DNA of 64,000 nt from Trichobilharzia regenti (Eukaryota > Platyhelminthes > Trematoda > Strigeidida > Schistosomatidae): positions 88,506,984-88,570,983 of the forward strand of contig OX235265.1 of assembly GCA_944472135.2 (NCBI GenBank), read 5' to 3'. Shown here piece after piece: positions 44,637-54,974 of this stretch. How positions within the stretch are numbered: the stretch's first letter is position 1; each line of letters opens with the position of its first letter. The position numbers were made by a program, and so were the translations under genes. The notes under the pieces are model-generated. The model was not told where the DNA came from, ran no database searches, and saw only the letters and a program-made list of their open reading frames with translations.

Positions 44637-45519
44637 TCTGTCTGTGTGTTCTCGACATAGAACTTTGCACATATGTGCGGCAGTTCGTGTCGCCACACTC
44701 CCAACATGTAGCACACAAAGCAAGAGAAGAAGGTAGAAGAAATGTATATTAGAGACAGTAAACAGAGGTATGAGACAAAGGAATAGTAATAACGAAGAAC
44801 AAAACAGTTTCATTGGAAATCATAAGTCACAAGGAGTGGAAACATCTGCACCAGCCAGCCAGCCATTGAGAACGATCACTTTGAACCATATCACCAATTC
44901 TTTTCAGACATTGGTTTTTACCGTCCCGGGGACCCCAACCAGTCAGGAAGTCTATACCTTCCTACGTGACTGGCTGGCTTAAACTAACTGTTGTAGATTT
45001 CATTGACTGGTGAAGCCGTGTTTTGGTTTGATCGCCACTAGCTCTTTTCCAGCCTGACCAATCCTATGTCAGCTAACATTCCCCGTCGAGGAAGGCGATG
45101 ACTAGGCTAGACATACGTAACACATGTCCTAACCATCTCAATCGATGTAATTTTACAGCCTCATCGATTGATTTCTCCTCCTTACCTTAGCACTCGACTG
45201 AAGCCTAACCTCAACATTGCTCACCGTATTATACCACTTCACACGAGAGGGAGATAGAGCGCAGTCACCTATGATCAAAGACAGCTAATCTTTTCATGTC
45301 TCAAAGGCCAGGTCTCGCTCACAGCCATAAAGGAGGACGGAGCGAACTGCTGAGCAGTATACACTCGCCATTTGGTCGAAAGCCACCCGGATATCACGTC
45401 TACACCACAGACAGTGTAGACTGGCATATGAGAAACTAGCCCTCTATATCCGTATCCAGCTGAGATTTCGTCAGAGATCAACCCGTTGGCACTGGCTGAT
45501 GGTACTTTCCAAATAAGTG
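44637..45519 (-). mobile_element. RTE-2 LINE, young 5'-truncated insertion
   Basis: 883 bp bracketed by a perfect 14-bp duplication AAGATGCTAACCTG (44623-44636, 45520-45533). About 97-98% identical by eye to the inverted segment 33346-34230, including the same frameshift just before SANGLISDEISAGY. It contains the thumb and C-terminal coding remnant and 3' UTR, no palm. Both copies therefore come from one already defective source. Confidence 0.9.
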
Positions 45520-45534
45520 AAGATGCTAACCTGC

Positions 45535-46225
45535 ATTCATCCAGTCAATCAGTCAGTCAGTCAGTGATAAATAACAATTAACACACCTACGAGTTAAAAT
45601 CACAAAGTAGAGACAATGTTGTATAGGTCACCACTACCAAATTGTTTCTCTTTCTCTCTCTTATCTTCTCTCTTTTAAAATACACCTTTCCACTTTTCTT
45701 TTGCACATGAGAAGTGTGTAGATATATAGATATATAAAAACGTAATTTTTGGGTGTTTATAATATTGTTATGTTTAGTCGGGAACCCTAGATGTATATGT
45801 TGTTATCTCAAGACATGTGATCATCATCTCAACTCTGAGATAGAGATGGTTAACTTATCTCTTAATTTCTAACATAAATTCTACAATATACCACATAGTA
45901 TTTATTTATTTATTGTTATTTTGCCTTCACCAAAGTTTATTTACAGTTGATGAATTTGATGTGCATACAGAGTTTATATTACCCTATATGTACAGACTTT
46001 AGTAGTATACACCTTTCTTTTGTGTGGTTTGTGTGTGCTTGTGTGTCAAATCTTAAGACTTGACGTGTGTGTGTGGTGATTAAGACAATTTTCCCATATG
46101 TTAGAATACGTTGCTGAAGATTTTGTTTTCTTTAGTCGCTGTTCTCAGAGGGTGGATACTTTTTTCTTATTGAATCCAAAGGGTTATTGGATAAAATCAT
46201 TGTAATGTTTTTATTCTGTACTCAA
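45535..46225. other. No gene recognised
   Basis: Begins with a CAGT repeat (45541-45563), then AT-rich sequence and a GT tract near 46060-46075. Confidence 0.5.
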
Positions 46226-46229
46226 ACTA

Positions 46230-46969
46230 ACAAGGCGTGAGTGACCACTAAAAAAGATCCATCTACGGAAAGCCGCTGATATGGAATACAGAACTCATAA
46301 ACTTTCATAGTTGATTGCCTCTCTCTATATATAAAAAGAAACTTGATCCATTCATTCATATTTTATCTACAGAATCCGAAGTATTTGCAGCTCTGATACT
46401 ATAGTAGAGAAAGTGAACACTTTGAAAAGAATTCTCCTTGAAAATGGCTACGCTGAATGTTGTTTCATCACAAAATCCATAAACCTTAAACCACTAAAAC
46501 CACCAATACTCTTTCTGCTCTAAAAAGACTTCTCTACCATTCAGTGGGAACTGAAGAAACCGCCTGTCTCGCTCATTGAAGAAAACCTTTGTCGCTGAAC
46601 TTCGAATAACCTTCTCTACGAAACTAATGATTCTCATGAATGCGAAGGATAAGCTACCACTGTGTATGTATCAATTCATCTGCTTGTGTGGTGCTCGTGC
46701 CATCGAACATTAACCGTCATGGTTTTATAAAGGAGAGAAAAAATCCCTTCCCACAGCTTTATCCTGGAACACCTGATAGAATCTGGACATCAAGCTAACC
46801 TACGAATCAACTTCAAAGTTATCTACAGATTACGCGGGAATCTTTCTAAAAGAGTACGAATCAAATTTCTTCAAACCTTAGAAGCACTGACAATTCACAT
46901 GTTAAATCTCGAACTCTGCATACGGTAGAAGTTTGTTCAGTTACTAAATCTACAATGGACCTGATCTAT
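46230..46969 (+). pseudogene. Penelope-like element: connector plus GIY-YIG remnant
   Basis: Encodes VEKVNTLKRILLENGYAECC (PLE connector), then LCMYQFICLCGARAIEH (GIY-YIG with CxC) and, after frameshifts, LEHLIESGHQANLRINFKV (conserved ESGH motif) and the C-terminal FLQTLEALTIHML...FVQLLNLQW. This is the fullest PLE C-terminus in the window. Stops and shifts make it non-functional. A SINE-A1 is inserted right after its end. Confidence 0.85.
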
Positions 46970-47308
46970 ATTCAAGTATTGGTTTGTAGGGATTTGATTG
47001 ATTGGTTACAGGATTTCATCATGCGCTGACATTGGTTAGAGGTTCATTAGAAAACCTACAAGGAGTACTGAACATCTGTTTCATCCTAGTTCATGTCTCT
47101 TCAGCAGTACACACCCACTGGGGTTTGAACTCAGGACCTTCTGGTCGGTTACAAGGTGAGTTAGCTCGTAGACAATTAAGCGGCGGGGACCCCATCCAAT
47201 GACCCATGGATTCGAACCTCTGCCAATTCATGATATGGTGCGACCACTGGCGAATGTCATCGCTGGTGAGTATTTGTCCTCACACCCGAACTACTCTACC
47301 CCACTGGA
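46970..47308 (-). mobile_element. SINE-A1, full-length single copy with 11-bp duplication
   Basis: 339 bp from tail (tattggtttgtagggatttg) through hammerhead (47065-47110), tRNA-like head and 5' body to ccccactgg. A perfect ACCTGATCTAT repeat (46959-46969, 47309-47319) brackets it. Shows that single, non-inverted insertions also occur. Confidence 0.85.
47065..47110 (-). ncRNA. Hammerhead ribozyme of SINE-A1, stem II decayed
   Basis: Perfect stem I GTACTG/CAGTAC, core CTGAAGAG and GAAA intact, cleavage triplet GTT. Stem II (GACATGAACTAGGAT) is largely unpaired and stem III reads CAGATG. Cleavage would be weak at best. Confidence 0.65.
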
Positions 47309-47689
47309 ACCTGATCTATCTAAACACCGAATACGTGATTTTTATGTTTTTGACTGTATTATCTTCTCTCCTCATCCCCGCCTATTAAATTTCTACCTGT
47401 TACTATCACTGTTGTCAATAACTTGATTCAGTCAACTCTAGCTGAATTCTACTAAGTCCCGTCAATTATTTTACATCATTCAATTTCTATCCTACTGATG
47501 CTTTTTATGTTACAAAACTTGTTATCCAAGAAATCTACGGTTCTAACGAAAATGATACTGCTGAAAAGAGTAATTCTTCTTAGAACATCTTTTCTTTTGT
47601 ATGAATTAATTTGATTTGATTGAGTTCTCTTCATTTCACACACTCTAACGCTGTTACTTCAACCTCACAGGTAGGTATTGATATACACA

Positions 47690-47905
47690 TTTTTCTTTTT
47701 ATTTCTTTATATTCTGATTGTGCAACGTAGACCTCCAAGTTTTAAGCTTTGAAGTTTCATTGGCGGTAGTGTTCTTTTTGTTGGGACTGGTTGCCTGCCT
47801 TACTTTTTTTTAACTGGGCTTACTACTGGCTGATAAGCAGATGAGATTTAGAAGTGCGTTGGTGGCTAGGAATGGAACCTGTGGAACGGCAGTGAATATA
47901 CGGCA
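47690..47905 (-). mobile_element. SINE-C
   Basis: Plus text: ctttatattctgattgtgca, ttaagctttgaagtttcatt, ggttgcctgccttac, aactgggcttactactggct, gcgttggtggctaggaatgg. Divergent. Confidence 0.65.
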
Positions 47906-47939
47906 ACGGAGTAGTTAAATATTGGCAACCTGATATACA

Positions 47940-48310
47940 GATATAAGCAAAATACGTTAAAAAGACTTTTTATGCAGCTAAGATCAGTATAATTGAGAAT
48001 TTGAAGGCCATATATATCCATCTAAACTTTTAGAACATCCCACTGTATCTACCAATTCGAATGTACGTGTGGACACTCATAAATAGGGAGGACGCATCGA
48101 GCATATTCCTAAACGGTTTCAGAATTAAATAGAATCCCCAGAACCCAATAATGGTGAGAACAGACGACGACCTAGCTCTTCTGTTGCGAAAGATTATAGA
48201 AACAGGACATAAAATTGATGCTTACACGTCTTTTAAACCTACCTATAAAACGTGTTTATGGTGTATCCTAAAGTTTGTGGAAGCCCTAGCTGCCAATTAG
48301 GAAGTTTAAA
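47940..48310 (+). pseudogene. Penelope-like element: GIY-YIG remnant
   Basis: 48050-48105 encodes YQFECTCGHS-stop-IGRTHR, the CxC GIY-YIG core with the catalytic region Arg, then KIIETGHKIDAYTSFKPTY (ETGH motif). One in-frame stop and shifts. Only the endonuclease end is present. Confidence 0.8.
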
Positions 48311-48755
48311 CCACCTTTATGAGGTCAAAGCAACCATTCGTCATCACACTAAACCTTCTTTGGTAAGCTTTGTTTGAGTATAAGGGCAGATGTACTATTA
48401 TCTCTTTTATTTGGTTTAGTGATCTTCATTGTTATTTTGACCTTTAATATGTCCTTTTAACTTGACGTCTTCTTATTGCTTAGACCAAAATACGTCTAGC
48501 ATATTTTAGAATTATATAGTTTGCACATATCTTCGGTATTGTGTTGTTTTTATTCTTCCGTATTGTGCTCCCTTGTCTTCCTTTCGTGTCATATGGTAGC
48601 CTGCTTAAAACTTGAGCTACTAAAAAACAAAAACGTCCATCAATGTATTGTGCATATGATATCTCTTGTTCAGCTTGTTTAAATCTGGTAAAATATAACC
48701 TCAAATAGTGGTATTTACTCTGGTGAGTATTTAAAACATTTATAACCTGCTGATT

Positions 48756-49449
48756 TTTTTATGAGTTGACCACGGATTGATATCAGTTGGAGAAACATTG
48801 AAAACCAGTATTGGAGTACTGGACAGCTGCTGTTTCATCCCACTAGTTTGGGAATCATCGGCAGTACGCGCCCACCGCAGTAGGGTTCGAACCTAGGACC
48901 TTCCGGTTACAAGGCAAGCTGGTTCGCATACCATTCCTCCCTGGTTTTCAATGGTTCTCTAACTGATATCAATCCCTGATCAACTCGTAAAAACATAACT
49001 AACCCTTACAAACCAAACTAGAGAAAATTAATCTGATGCTCGCTTGTGAGTGACTTGCTACAGGATGGAGTTTCCTGGAGTTCTAGTGAGAAGTCGTGAC
49101 CAGTGAGATCCAATTAGATGTCATGTGTGTGGATGGATGTCCCACCAATGAAAATGGTTGGAGTCGCGCTAAATGACGAATTGGTAGAAGTTAGAATTCA
49201 TGTGCTGGCCATTGAATTGGGTCCCAGTGGCTGAATGGTATACGAGCCAGCTTGCCTTGTAACCGGAAGGTCCTAGGTTCAAACCCTACTGTGGTGAGTG
49301 CGTACTGCCGATGATTCCCAAACTAGTGGGATGAAACAGCTGGCTGTCCAGTACTCCCCTTTGGCTGGTTTTCAATGTTTCTCTAACTGATATCAATCCG
49401 CGATCAACTCGTAAAAACAAAACTAACCCTTACAAACCAAACTATAGAA
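48756..49449. mobile_element. SINE-A2 three-part composite in one target duplication
   Basis: Order: minus copy (48756-about 48938), plus-strand 3' tail piece (about 48939-49020), full plus copy from gaaaattaatctgatgctcg to the tail (about 49022-49449). AACCTGCTGATT (48744-48755) and AACCTGCCGATT (49450-49461) match 11 of 12. So inverted and head-to-tail junctions lie in one insertion. The full plus copy shows B-box GGTTCAAACCC and A2 hammerhead CCGATGAT. Confidence 0.8.
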
Positions 49450-49575
49450 AACCTGCCGATTCACAGGTTTCAATGAAGCGTGTTCCAATAAAATATGAGA
49501 TAACTGTTCCTCAGTTGTGTCCTTGGTTCTCAATATATACTCCTAAAGCTTCTATAATCACCTTTCAACCAGATA

Positions 49576-49775
49576 TTGTGCGTCGGTGGCACAGTAGTTA
49601 GGACTCTCGCCGACCATGCACATGGTTCGGGGTTCGATCCCCTACCGACGCACACCTGATATCAATTGGTCGGCCTGCAAAATTTGGGCTACCGATATCC
49701 ATGCTGAAAATTCCATATCTGTACCAAAAATGCGGTGTGGAATCAAGCTGTAATCAAAAATAAAAAAAATTTCTT
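49576..49775 (+). mobile_element. SINE-B, full
   Basis: A-box TGGCACAGTAG, B-box GGTTCGATCCC, linker, 3' hairpin ATTCCATAT.../...GGTGTGGAAT and A/T tail. Followed by repeat G. Confidence 0.8.
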
Positions 49776-49789
49776 GAAGGAGACAAAGA

Positions 49790-49915
49790 AGAGGGATCAT
49801 AATGAATGATTGGTTTGCATTTCAGGTCAAACAGAACAGACAGTCATATGATCTACTGTCAGCTAATATTTTATTTGAAGATCCTCGGCGAGTATAAAAT
49901 ATGCGGCAAAATATA
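49790..49915 (+). repeat. Repeat G, copy 2
   Basis: Counterpart of 11921-12015: tcataatgaatgattggttt, ttcaggtcaaacagaac, acagtcat.tgatct, ttgaagatcctcggcgag. Confidence 0.55.
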
Positions 49916-50004
49916 CTCTGCTGAAAATTCTGTACATCACTCATTTCCTCTTTTTGCCATTCAGTCCATCTCTCCTCTATTTTATTTTTTCTTGCAGATG
50001 ATAT

Positions 50005-50198
50005 ATATTTTTAATTTTTATTATAGCTCGAAACCACACAGTATTTTTGGTACAGTTATGGAATTTTCAGCATGTGATATCGGTAGCCCAATTTTCCAGG
50101 CCAACCGTTGATATCAGGTGTGCGTCAGCAGGGGATCGAAACCCGGACTATGTACATGGTCGGGGAGAATCCTAACCACTGTGCCATCGACGCACAAG
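50005..50198 (-). mobile_element. SINE-B
   Basis: Complement of the SINE-B unit: hairpin, aaaattttgc-type linker, GATCGAAACCC B-box complement, CCACTGTGCCA A-box complement. Tail-to-tail with 49576-49775. Confidence 0.75.
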
Positions 50199-50542
50199 TG
50201 GTGTCTGTATCTATACACTACTTATAAATCTTTTCAGTAGCACACGCAACACCTGAACCATATACGGCGTGGTTACCACGATCATTCTACCACTAAACTA
50301 GTATTTTTTTGATGCAATATGGTAATTATTTGAAGTTAGTTATAACGACTTAAAAAAGGCTTATTTCAACTTTTCAGTTTATTTTTTCGTCTGTTAATTA
50401 TAAACGTGTGGGATAGTTGATGTGTTTGTGGACCCAAGTGTGTCATCCTTGGGAGGAAGAGAAGGAGGTGTGGGGGTAGTGGTTACACTTGACTAAATTG
50501 AAACTAGAAAAAGATATGACACCTACACATGTAGAATTTTTC

Positions 50543-51150
50543 CTATACGAGTTTGATCACGGATTGATATCAATTAGAGCTCCTTTGAAAGCCAGGAAGT
50601 GCTGGACAGCTGTTAGAAGTTAGAATTTATGCAATGGCCATTGAATCGGGTCCTAGTGGCTGAATGGTATACGAGCTTGCTTTACAATTAATAGTGTTCT
50701 CTGAGGTGGTTGGTTTAGTTGCGGAGCTTTCGTCGTCCCCTCCTGCTGGACAACATCCTCTTTCAGCGCAATTTTTAGCATAAAGTGAAGTGATTTAAAT
50801 TTTTTCATGAGTGATATAATTGCGTCTCCCGGAAACCATCTTTACATATGTATTGATCATTTTCTATTGATGTTGTCCAGATAACGAAAGCTCCGCAACT
50901 AAACCAACCAGCTCAGAGAACATTATTAATTGCAAATCATTCACCTGAGGTACAAATCTTCTCTATTACGAGCTTGCTTGCTTGTGACCGGAAGTTCCTG
51001 GTTTCGAGCCCTCGCAGTGGGTGCATACTGACGATGATGTCTCTCCAGTACTCCAATACTGGTTTTCAATGGGTCTCTAACTGATATCAATCCGTGGTGA
51101 AACTCGTATAGACACATCTAATCCTTATAAACCGAACTCTTGAAAGCATA
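50543..51150. mobile_element. SINE-A2 inverted pair, split by an inverted-repeat insert
   Basis: Minus copy 50543-about 50612, plus copy 50613-50682 and 50967-51150. TAGAATTTTTC (50532-50542) and TAGAATTCTTC (51151-51161) match 10 of 11. The plus copy is interrupted at TACGAGCTTGCTT, which is repeated (50670-50682, 50967-50979) around a 284-bp insert. Confidence 0.75.
50683..50966. mobile_element. 284-bp insert with ~50-bp inverted repeats
   Basis: Left arm near 50686-50736 and right arm near 50885-50935 are inverted (CAATTAATAGTGTTCTCTGAG against CTCAGAGAACATTATTAATTG; shared GCGGAGCTTTCGT; GGACAACATC/GATGTTGTCC further in). It is bracketed by a perfect 13-bp duplication. The fold-back shape plus 13-bp duplication resembles Penelope-type insertions more than a DNA transposon. 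Not classified. Confidence 0.7.
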
Positions 51151-51269
51151 TAGAATTCTTCAGTTGTGATATCAGTTGTGTAGGATTGTTGAAATGTTGG
51201 CATCAGTCATTCGAAACTCCAACTTCAAAGGCATCTTCCACCTTCTTTCAGTTGATGGAATACCTTACA

Positions 51270-51480
51270 AATTTGGTTACAGGATTTCGTCATGCGCTTT
51301 ATGGTCTACAAGCTTGCCTTGTAACCAGAAGGTCTTGGGTTCGAACCCCGGTGGGTGCGTACTGTTGAAGAGTCCCAGACTAGGACGAAACAGCTGTCCC
51401 GAACTCCTTGTAGGTTTTCCAATGGTTCTCTAATCAATGTCAGCTCATGATGAACTCCTCTAACCAATCAACCAAAACTC
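51270..51480 (+). mobile_element. SINE-A1, plus copy
   Basis: Begins with a scrap of minus tail (ttacaggatttcgtcatgcg) joined directly to a plus head (TTTATGGTCTAC A-box region, B-box GGTTCGAACCC), hammerhead and tail. Extreme form of the inverted junction. Confidence 0.75.
51359..51404 (+). ncRNA. Hammerhead ribozyme of SINE-A1 (C3 changed)
   Basis: Core TTGAAGAG (C3 to U), stem II GTCC-CAGACTA-GGAC, GAAA and CAGCTG intact, cleavage triplet GTC. The stem I 3' arm reads CCGAAC and no longer pairs well with GTACTG. Expected inactive. Confidence 0.65.
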
Positions 51481-51484
51481 TCCC

Positions 51485-52105
51485 AACCATGATGTATGTA
51501 TGTATTATGTATGTATGATTACTTATTGCTCGTGTTAATTCTAATGCTTTTTAGACTTTTAAGCAATGCTTTCATTGCAAGCTAAAGCTTAAAGTTTAGA
51601 ACAACTGTTTATTTATAACTTATAAGAATATAATAATAATAATAAGAAGAAGAATAACATTATTCTGGGTAGTGTTTATATCATACACTGAATTCTCCGT
51701 GGTATTTATTGCATAATATTTTCTCTTCGTTCAGCATCTTCAAGTAAGGTATTCATTAACAGTACGTCGCGTTGACACACTGTGCTGTCTGACCTGAAGC
51801 ACAATCCAGCCACTTCTTATCACATTTCTTCTTTGTTTCCATCGAGAAATGCACGACATTTGGTTGAAAGCCAGTTTTTAAAAAAAAATAAGTGCACGAG
51901 ACCAAACGACATAACGCAGGACAGAGTTATCTCATGTATTGGCTTACATAAGTTGCCACCCATGACTACGCGTTTCCCCAAGTTTTGAATATTTTGAATA
52001 CTCGCTAGAGGAAACAACACTATTATAGGCCATGTTTTTTAAATAAATTAAAACGAAGTGAAGGAGAGAAATTATATGCGATATAATGATGGAGGTTTTT
52101 TTTGG
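51485..52105. other. No gene recognised
   Basis: AT-rich with a TATG tract near 51493-51515 and AAT/AAG triplets near 51631-51655. Confidence 0.5.
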
Positions 52106-52110
52106 TAGCC

Positions 52111-52187
52111 CAAGTTTGAAGAATGCCACGCTATGTATATAAGTGTGTACACCATCAACCTCAACCATGAAGCCAAACCCAGTATTT
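52111..52187. repeat. Left member of a ~75-bp diverged direct repeat
   Basis: agtttgaagaatgccacg...tataagtgtgtac...ccatgaagccaaaccc repeats at 52552-52625 on the other side of an RTE-1 insert, with one 4-bp gap and scattered differences. Confidence 0.75.
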
Positions 52188-52551
52188 CCCCGTCACAAAG
52201 GGCACTTAAAACAAACTACAGGCTTTCATCAACGCCTGTCTTCGCTCAATACAACTCAAGATCAGATAGCTGACCAGAAAAGATCAACAACAATGATGGC
52301 TCTCTAGGAGCAAACCAATCCAGCAAGAAGCTATTGTGCAATAAATATGCAAGAAGAAATGGAGGTGAATTGGCTGGCCATACTCTGAGAAAACCACCAA
52401 ATGACATCGTATGCCAGGCTGTCTCTCGAGTGGGACCGAATGGGAGGTGACATGGAGGAGGTCATGCGGGGAGGAGGTGAAAGCATATGGGCAGACGTGG
52501 GGCTGAAGCTCGATGTTCCTCTAGGAACTAAGGGAAATAATAATAATAAGT
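52188..52551 (+). pseudogene. RTE-1 (SR2-like) LINE 3' end inside a long duplication
   Basis: Plus strand with broken frames: LQAFINACLRSI-like, SDS/TRKDQQQ region, MEVNWLAILRENHQMTSYAR-like C-terminal block (complement of the 52331-52762 ORF), gaggaggtcatgcgggga and an AAT tail (52539-52551). 5' truncated. Confidence 0.75.
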
Positions 52552-52625
52552 TTGAAGAATGCCACGGTATATAAGTGTGTACTCCGCCAACCACAAATAT
52601 GAAACCAACCGCAGCTTTTCCTACT
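52552..52625. repeat. Right member of the ~75-bp diverged direct repeat
   Basis: See 52111-52187. Probably the right copy of a very long, old target duplication. Confidence 0.7.
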
Positions 52626-52629
52626 TTTT

Positions 52630-53640
52630 GCGTCCTTTTTTTGAAGGGATTCAATGTTTTATAACACCAACCAAAGATCAATAATAATAATAATAATAGC
52701 ATCAATAGATTTCTTGTTTGGTTAAAACTGGATACACCTCTGATGAGCTTGGCCAACCCCAAATGGGCGAAACGGTTGTGTACCCTAGTGTTTTTACATC
52801 ACTTCGGTAACCTGACTGACTGGCTTGCTAGCCAGCAAATAAGCCCTACTTGTCGATATGAGTAATGGTGGAGTTCTACAACTACTTATCTCAGTCACTC
52901 AGTAGTATATCTATAGTTTATTGCAAATATACTTGTTGGGTCCATATTAAGGAGAAATAAACTATTGTCAAGGGGTTGATCTGATAGCTTGAATGTCCAC
53001 TCACTCACTCATTCATTCATATTTTATCAAAACTTTTTTCATCAGTTGATTTTTCATGACGCATATTGAAACAGAACTATTATTATTATTGTTATTCTTA
53101 GCTTTTACATTTTTATGTGCCTGTGTGTGTGTGTATGTAACTCAGGCATTTCTCTTTCTCTCTCTCTCTCTCTCTGTGTGTCTCTCGGAAAACTTTAACG
53201 AATTGTGTTTGTCTACGTGTGCGTATATAACATGATGTTGTTTACACTTTTCAAATAAGCCTGATCAGCTTATTACAAGTCTGTTGTTCTGTTCTTTTCT
53301 GTTCTATCTTTTGTTTTTCTAATGTGGTGGCTTCTGAGTACTGGGTGAGATTCACGCCTCTAAGATACATGCATAAGTGTAGCTGGGTTTTTTTGTTGTT
53401 GTTGTCAGAATGGAAGTCATAAATCAATTTTATAGTGTGTGTGTGTGTGTGTGGGGGGGGGTCCACCACTGTTCAAATTTCAAAAAGGGTAGATGGGGAG
53501 TTGTTTTTTCTTATTTTCAAATCTTGGAAAGTACTCATCAGCAGGACACTAAAGAGAAAAAGGAACAAGAACAAGCTCAGCAATGATACACTTTCGTCAG
53601 TTTCATCCGCCAAAATTGTACAATGATGTAAGTTCATACA
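52630..53640. other. No gene recognised; microsatellites
   Basis: (AAT)n at 52681-52698, (TC)n at 53151-53175, (GT)n plus G-run at 53434-53461. The short ORFs around these are low complexity. Confidence 0.55.
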
Positions 53641-53644
53641 CTTT

Positions 53645-53768
53645 GTCAGGATTTGATCCGCTTCAAGTTTAATCATCGATTGGTGTGTCAGTTAGAGAAC
53701 CATTTGAAACCAGTAGGGAGTACTGGATAGCTGTTTCATTCTTGAAACAAATCAAATTCCTATAAACT
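53645..53768. mobile_element. SINE-A, truncated inverted remnant
   Basis: A minus tail and hammerhead half (gagtactggatagctgtttc) to about 53735 joins directly to a plus-strand tail (gaaacaaatcaaattcctat). Both heads are missing. Confidence 0.65.
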
Positions 53769-53779
53769 AACTATTATTA

Positions 53780-54600
53780 TATTATTGTTCCCTTGGGTTC
53801 CTAGTGGAACATAAGGCTTCAGCTGCACGTCTCCACTTGCTTCTGTCTTCCTTTTCCTGTACTTTTCACCTGAATCCATGTTAGTCCATACTGTTTCAAC
53901 TCCTCTTCACATGATCTCCTCCATGTCACCCTTCCACTGACGTCCAACTCGCCACTTCCCATTCTGTGGGGTTCCACTCGAGCAATGGCCTGACGCGCGC
54001 GCCATGTCACCCAGCGGACTCCTAAGCGAGCGAGTGTCCAATCCATCCATCTCCACTTTCTCCTGCATATTTGTTGGTTGGCGATTGGTTCCTGTTTTGT
54101 TTGTTTGTTCCCATAGTTTCTTGTTGGTGATTCTTTCCGGCCCGGCCATCTGATTGATCTTCAGTATAAATCCAGCGAAGACAGTCGCTGGTTGATAAAT
54201 GTCTGCAACAGGCTGTTGGAAATATTCTTTGTGACCCACCCGTCCGCCAAGTTTATCATCCGTATAGAAGAACAAACTGACTTGACTTTCGTATTGAAAA
54301 AACGGCCGAATTTTGTTGTTGATGCTGGCTGAGTGACGAAGATCTCCAGATTGGTTTCAGGTTGATGATGAATGTATTTCTCGCTCGCCTTCCCAATTCT
54401 CGCCCGATTTGACATCCTCGACCGTTCCGACTGCCTGTAGTTGAGACAATGCTCCCTAGATAAGTGAGTGAATGAAGTAACCTCTTTCAAATCCCTCCCG
54501 TTGATGGTGATTGGCGCTGGACGATGCTGTTGTTGTTGTTGTTGGTTGGTTGGTTATTTTCATAATCTCCGTCTTGTCTATGTTCTCTTGGAGTGAACTC
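53780..54600 (-). pseudogene. RTE-1 (SR2-like) LINE, long fragment
   Basis: Minus strand: RSRMSNRARIGKASEKYIHH, FNTKVKSVCSSIR, WVTKNISNSLLQTFINQRLS, then another frame KINQMAGPERITNKKLWEQT, KVEMDGLDTR, and the 3' UTR with an ATT-repeat end at 53774. Very similar to 12020-12380 including LEIFVTQPASTTKF. Several frameshifts. Confidence 0.8.
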
Positions 54601-54972
54601 CTAAAAATTAATCTGGTACTCGCTAGTCACTGTCTTCAAGATGATGTTATCTAGAGTTTTATTAAGAAGTCGTGACCATTGAGTTCCACCAGGTCGTCAG
54701 GTGTAAGGACAATTACTTGCAGATGACACTGGCTGATGGTCGTGCTAGGGGGAAGAATTGATAGAAGTTGGAATTCCTACGCCATTGGATTGGGTCCCAG
54801 TGGCTAAATGGTGTACAAGTTTTACTTTTTAATCAGAAGGTCCTTGGTTCCGAACCCCAATGGATGTGGCTATCTCTGAAAGGTTTCAAACTAGTATGAT
54901 ACAGATGTCTATTACTCCATGTTTTCCAGTGGTTCTCTAACCGATTCCAGCTCATGATCTAATTTGAAACAT
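54601..54972 (+). mobile_element. SINE-A, full-length plus copy, decayed
   Basis: Starts aaaaattaatctggtactcg (true 5' end as at 49022), body aagaagtcgtgaccattgag, A-box TGGCTAAATGG, B-box GGTTCCGAACC, hammerhead remnant CTCTGAAAGGTTTC...ATGATACAG (core lost), tail. Confidence 0.7.
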
Positions 54973-54974
54973 TT

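Noticed and set aside
33346..45519. Segmental inverted duplication
   Set aside because: Homology ends exactly at a 14-bp target duplication around the second copy, so independent retroposition explains it.
52331..52762. 143-codon ORF, the longest in the window
   Set aside because: It is antisense to an RTE-1 3' end and runs through its AAT tail; low-complexity leucine stretches come from the tail.
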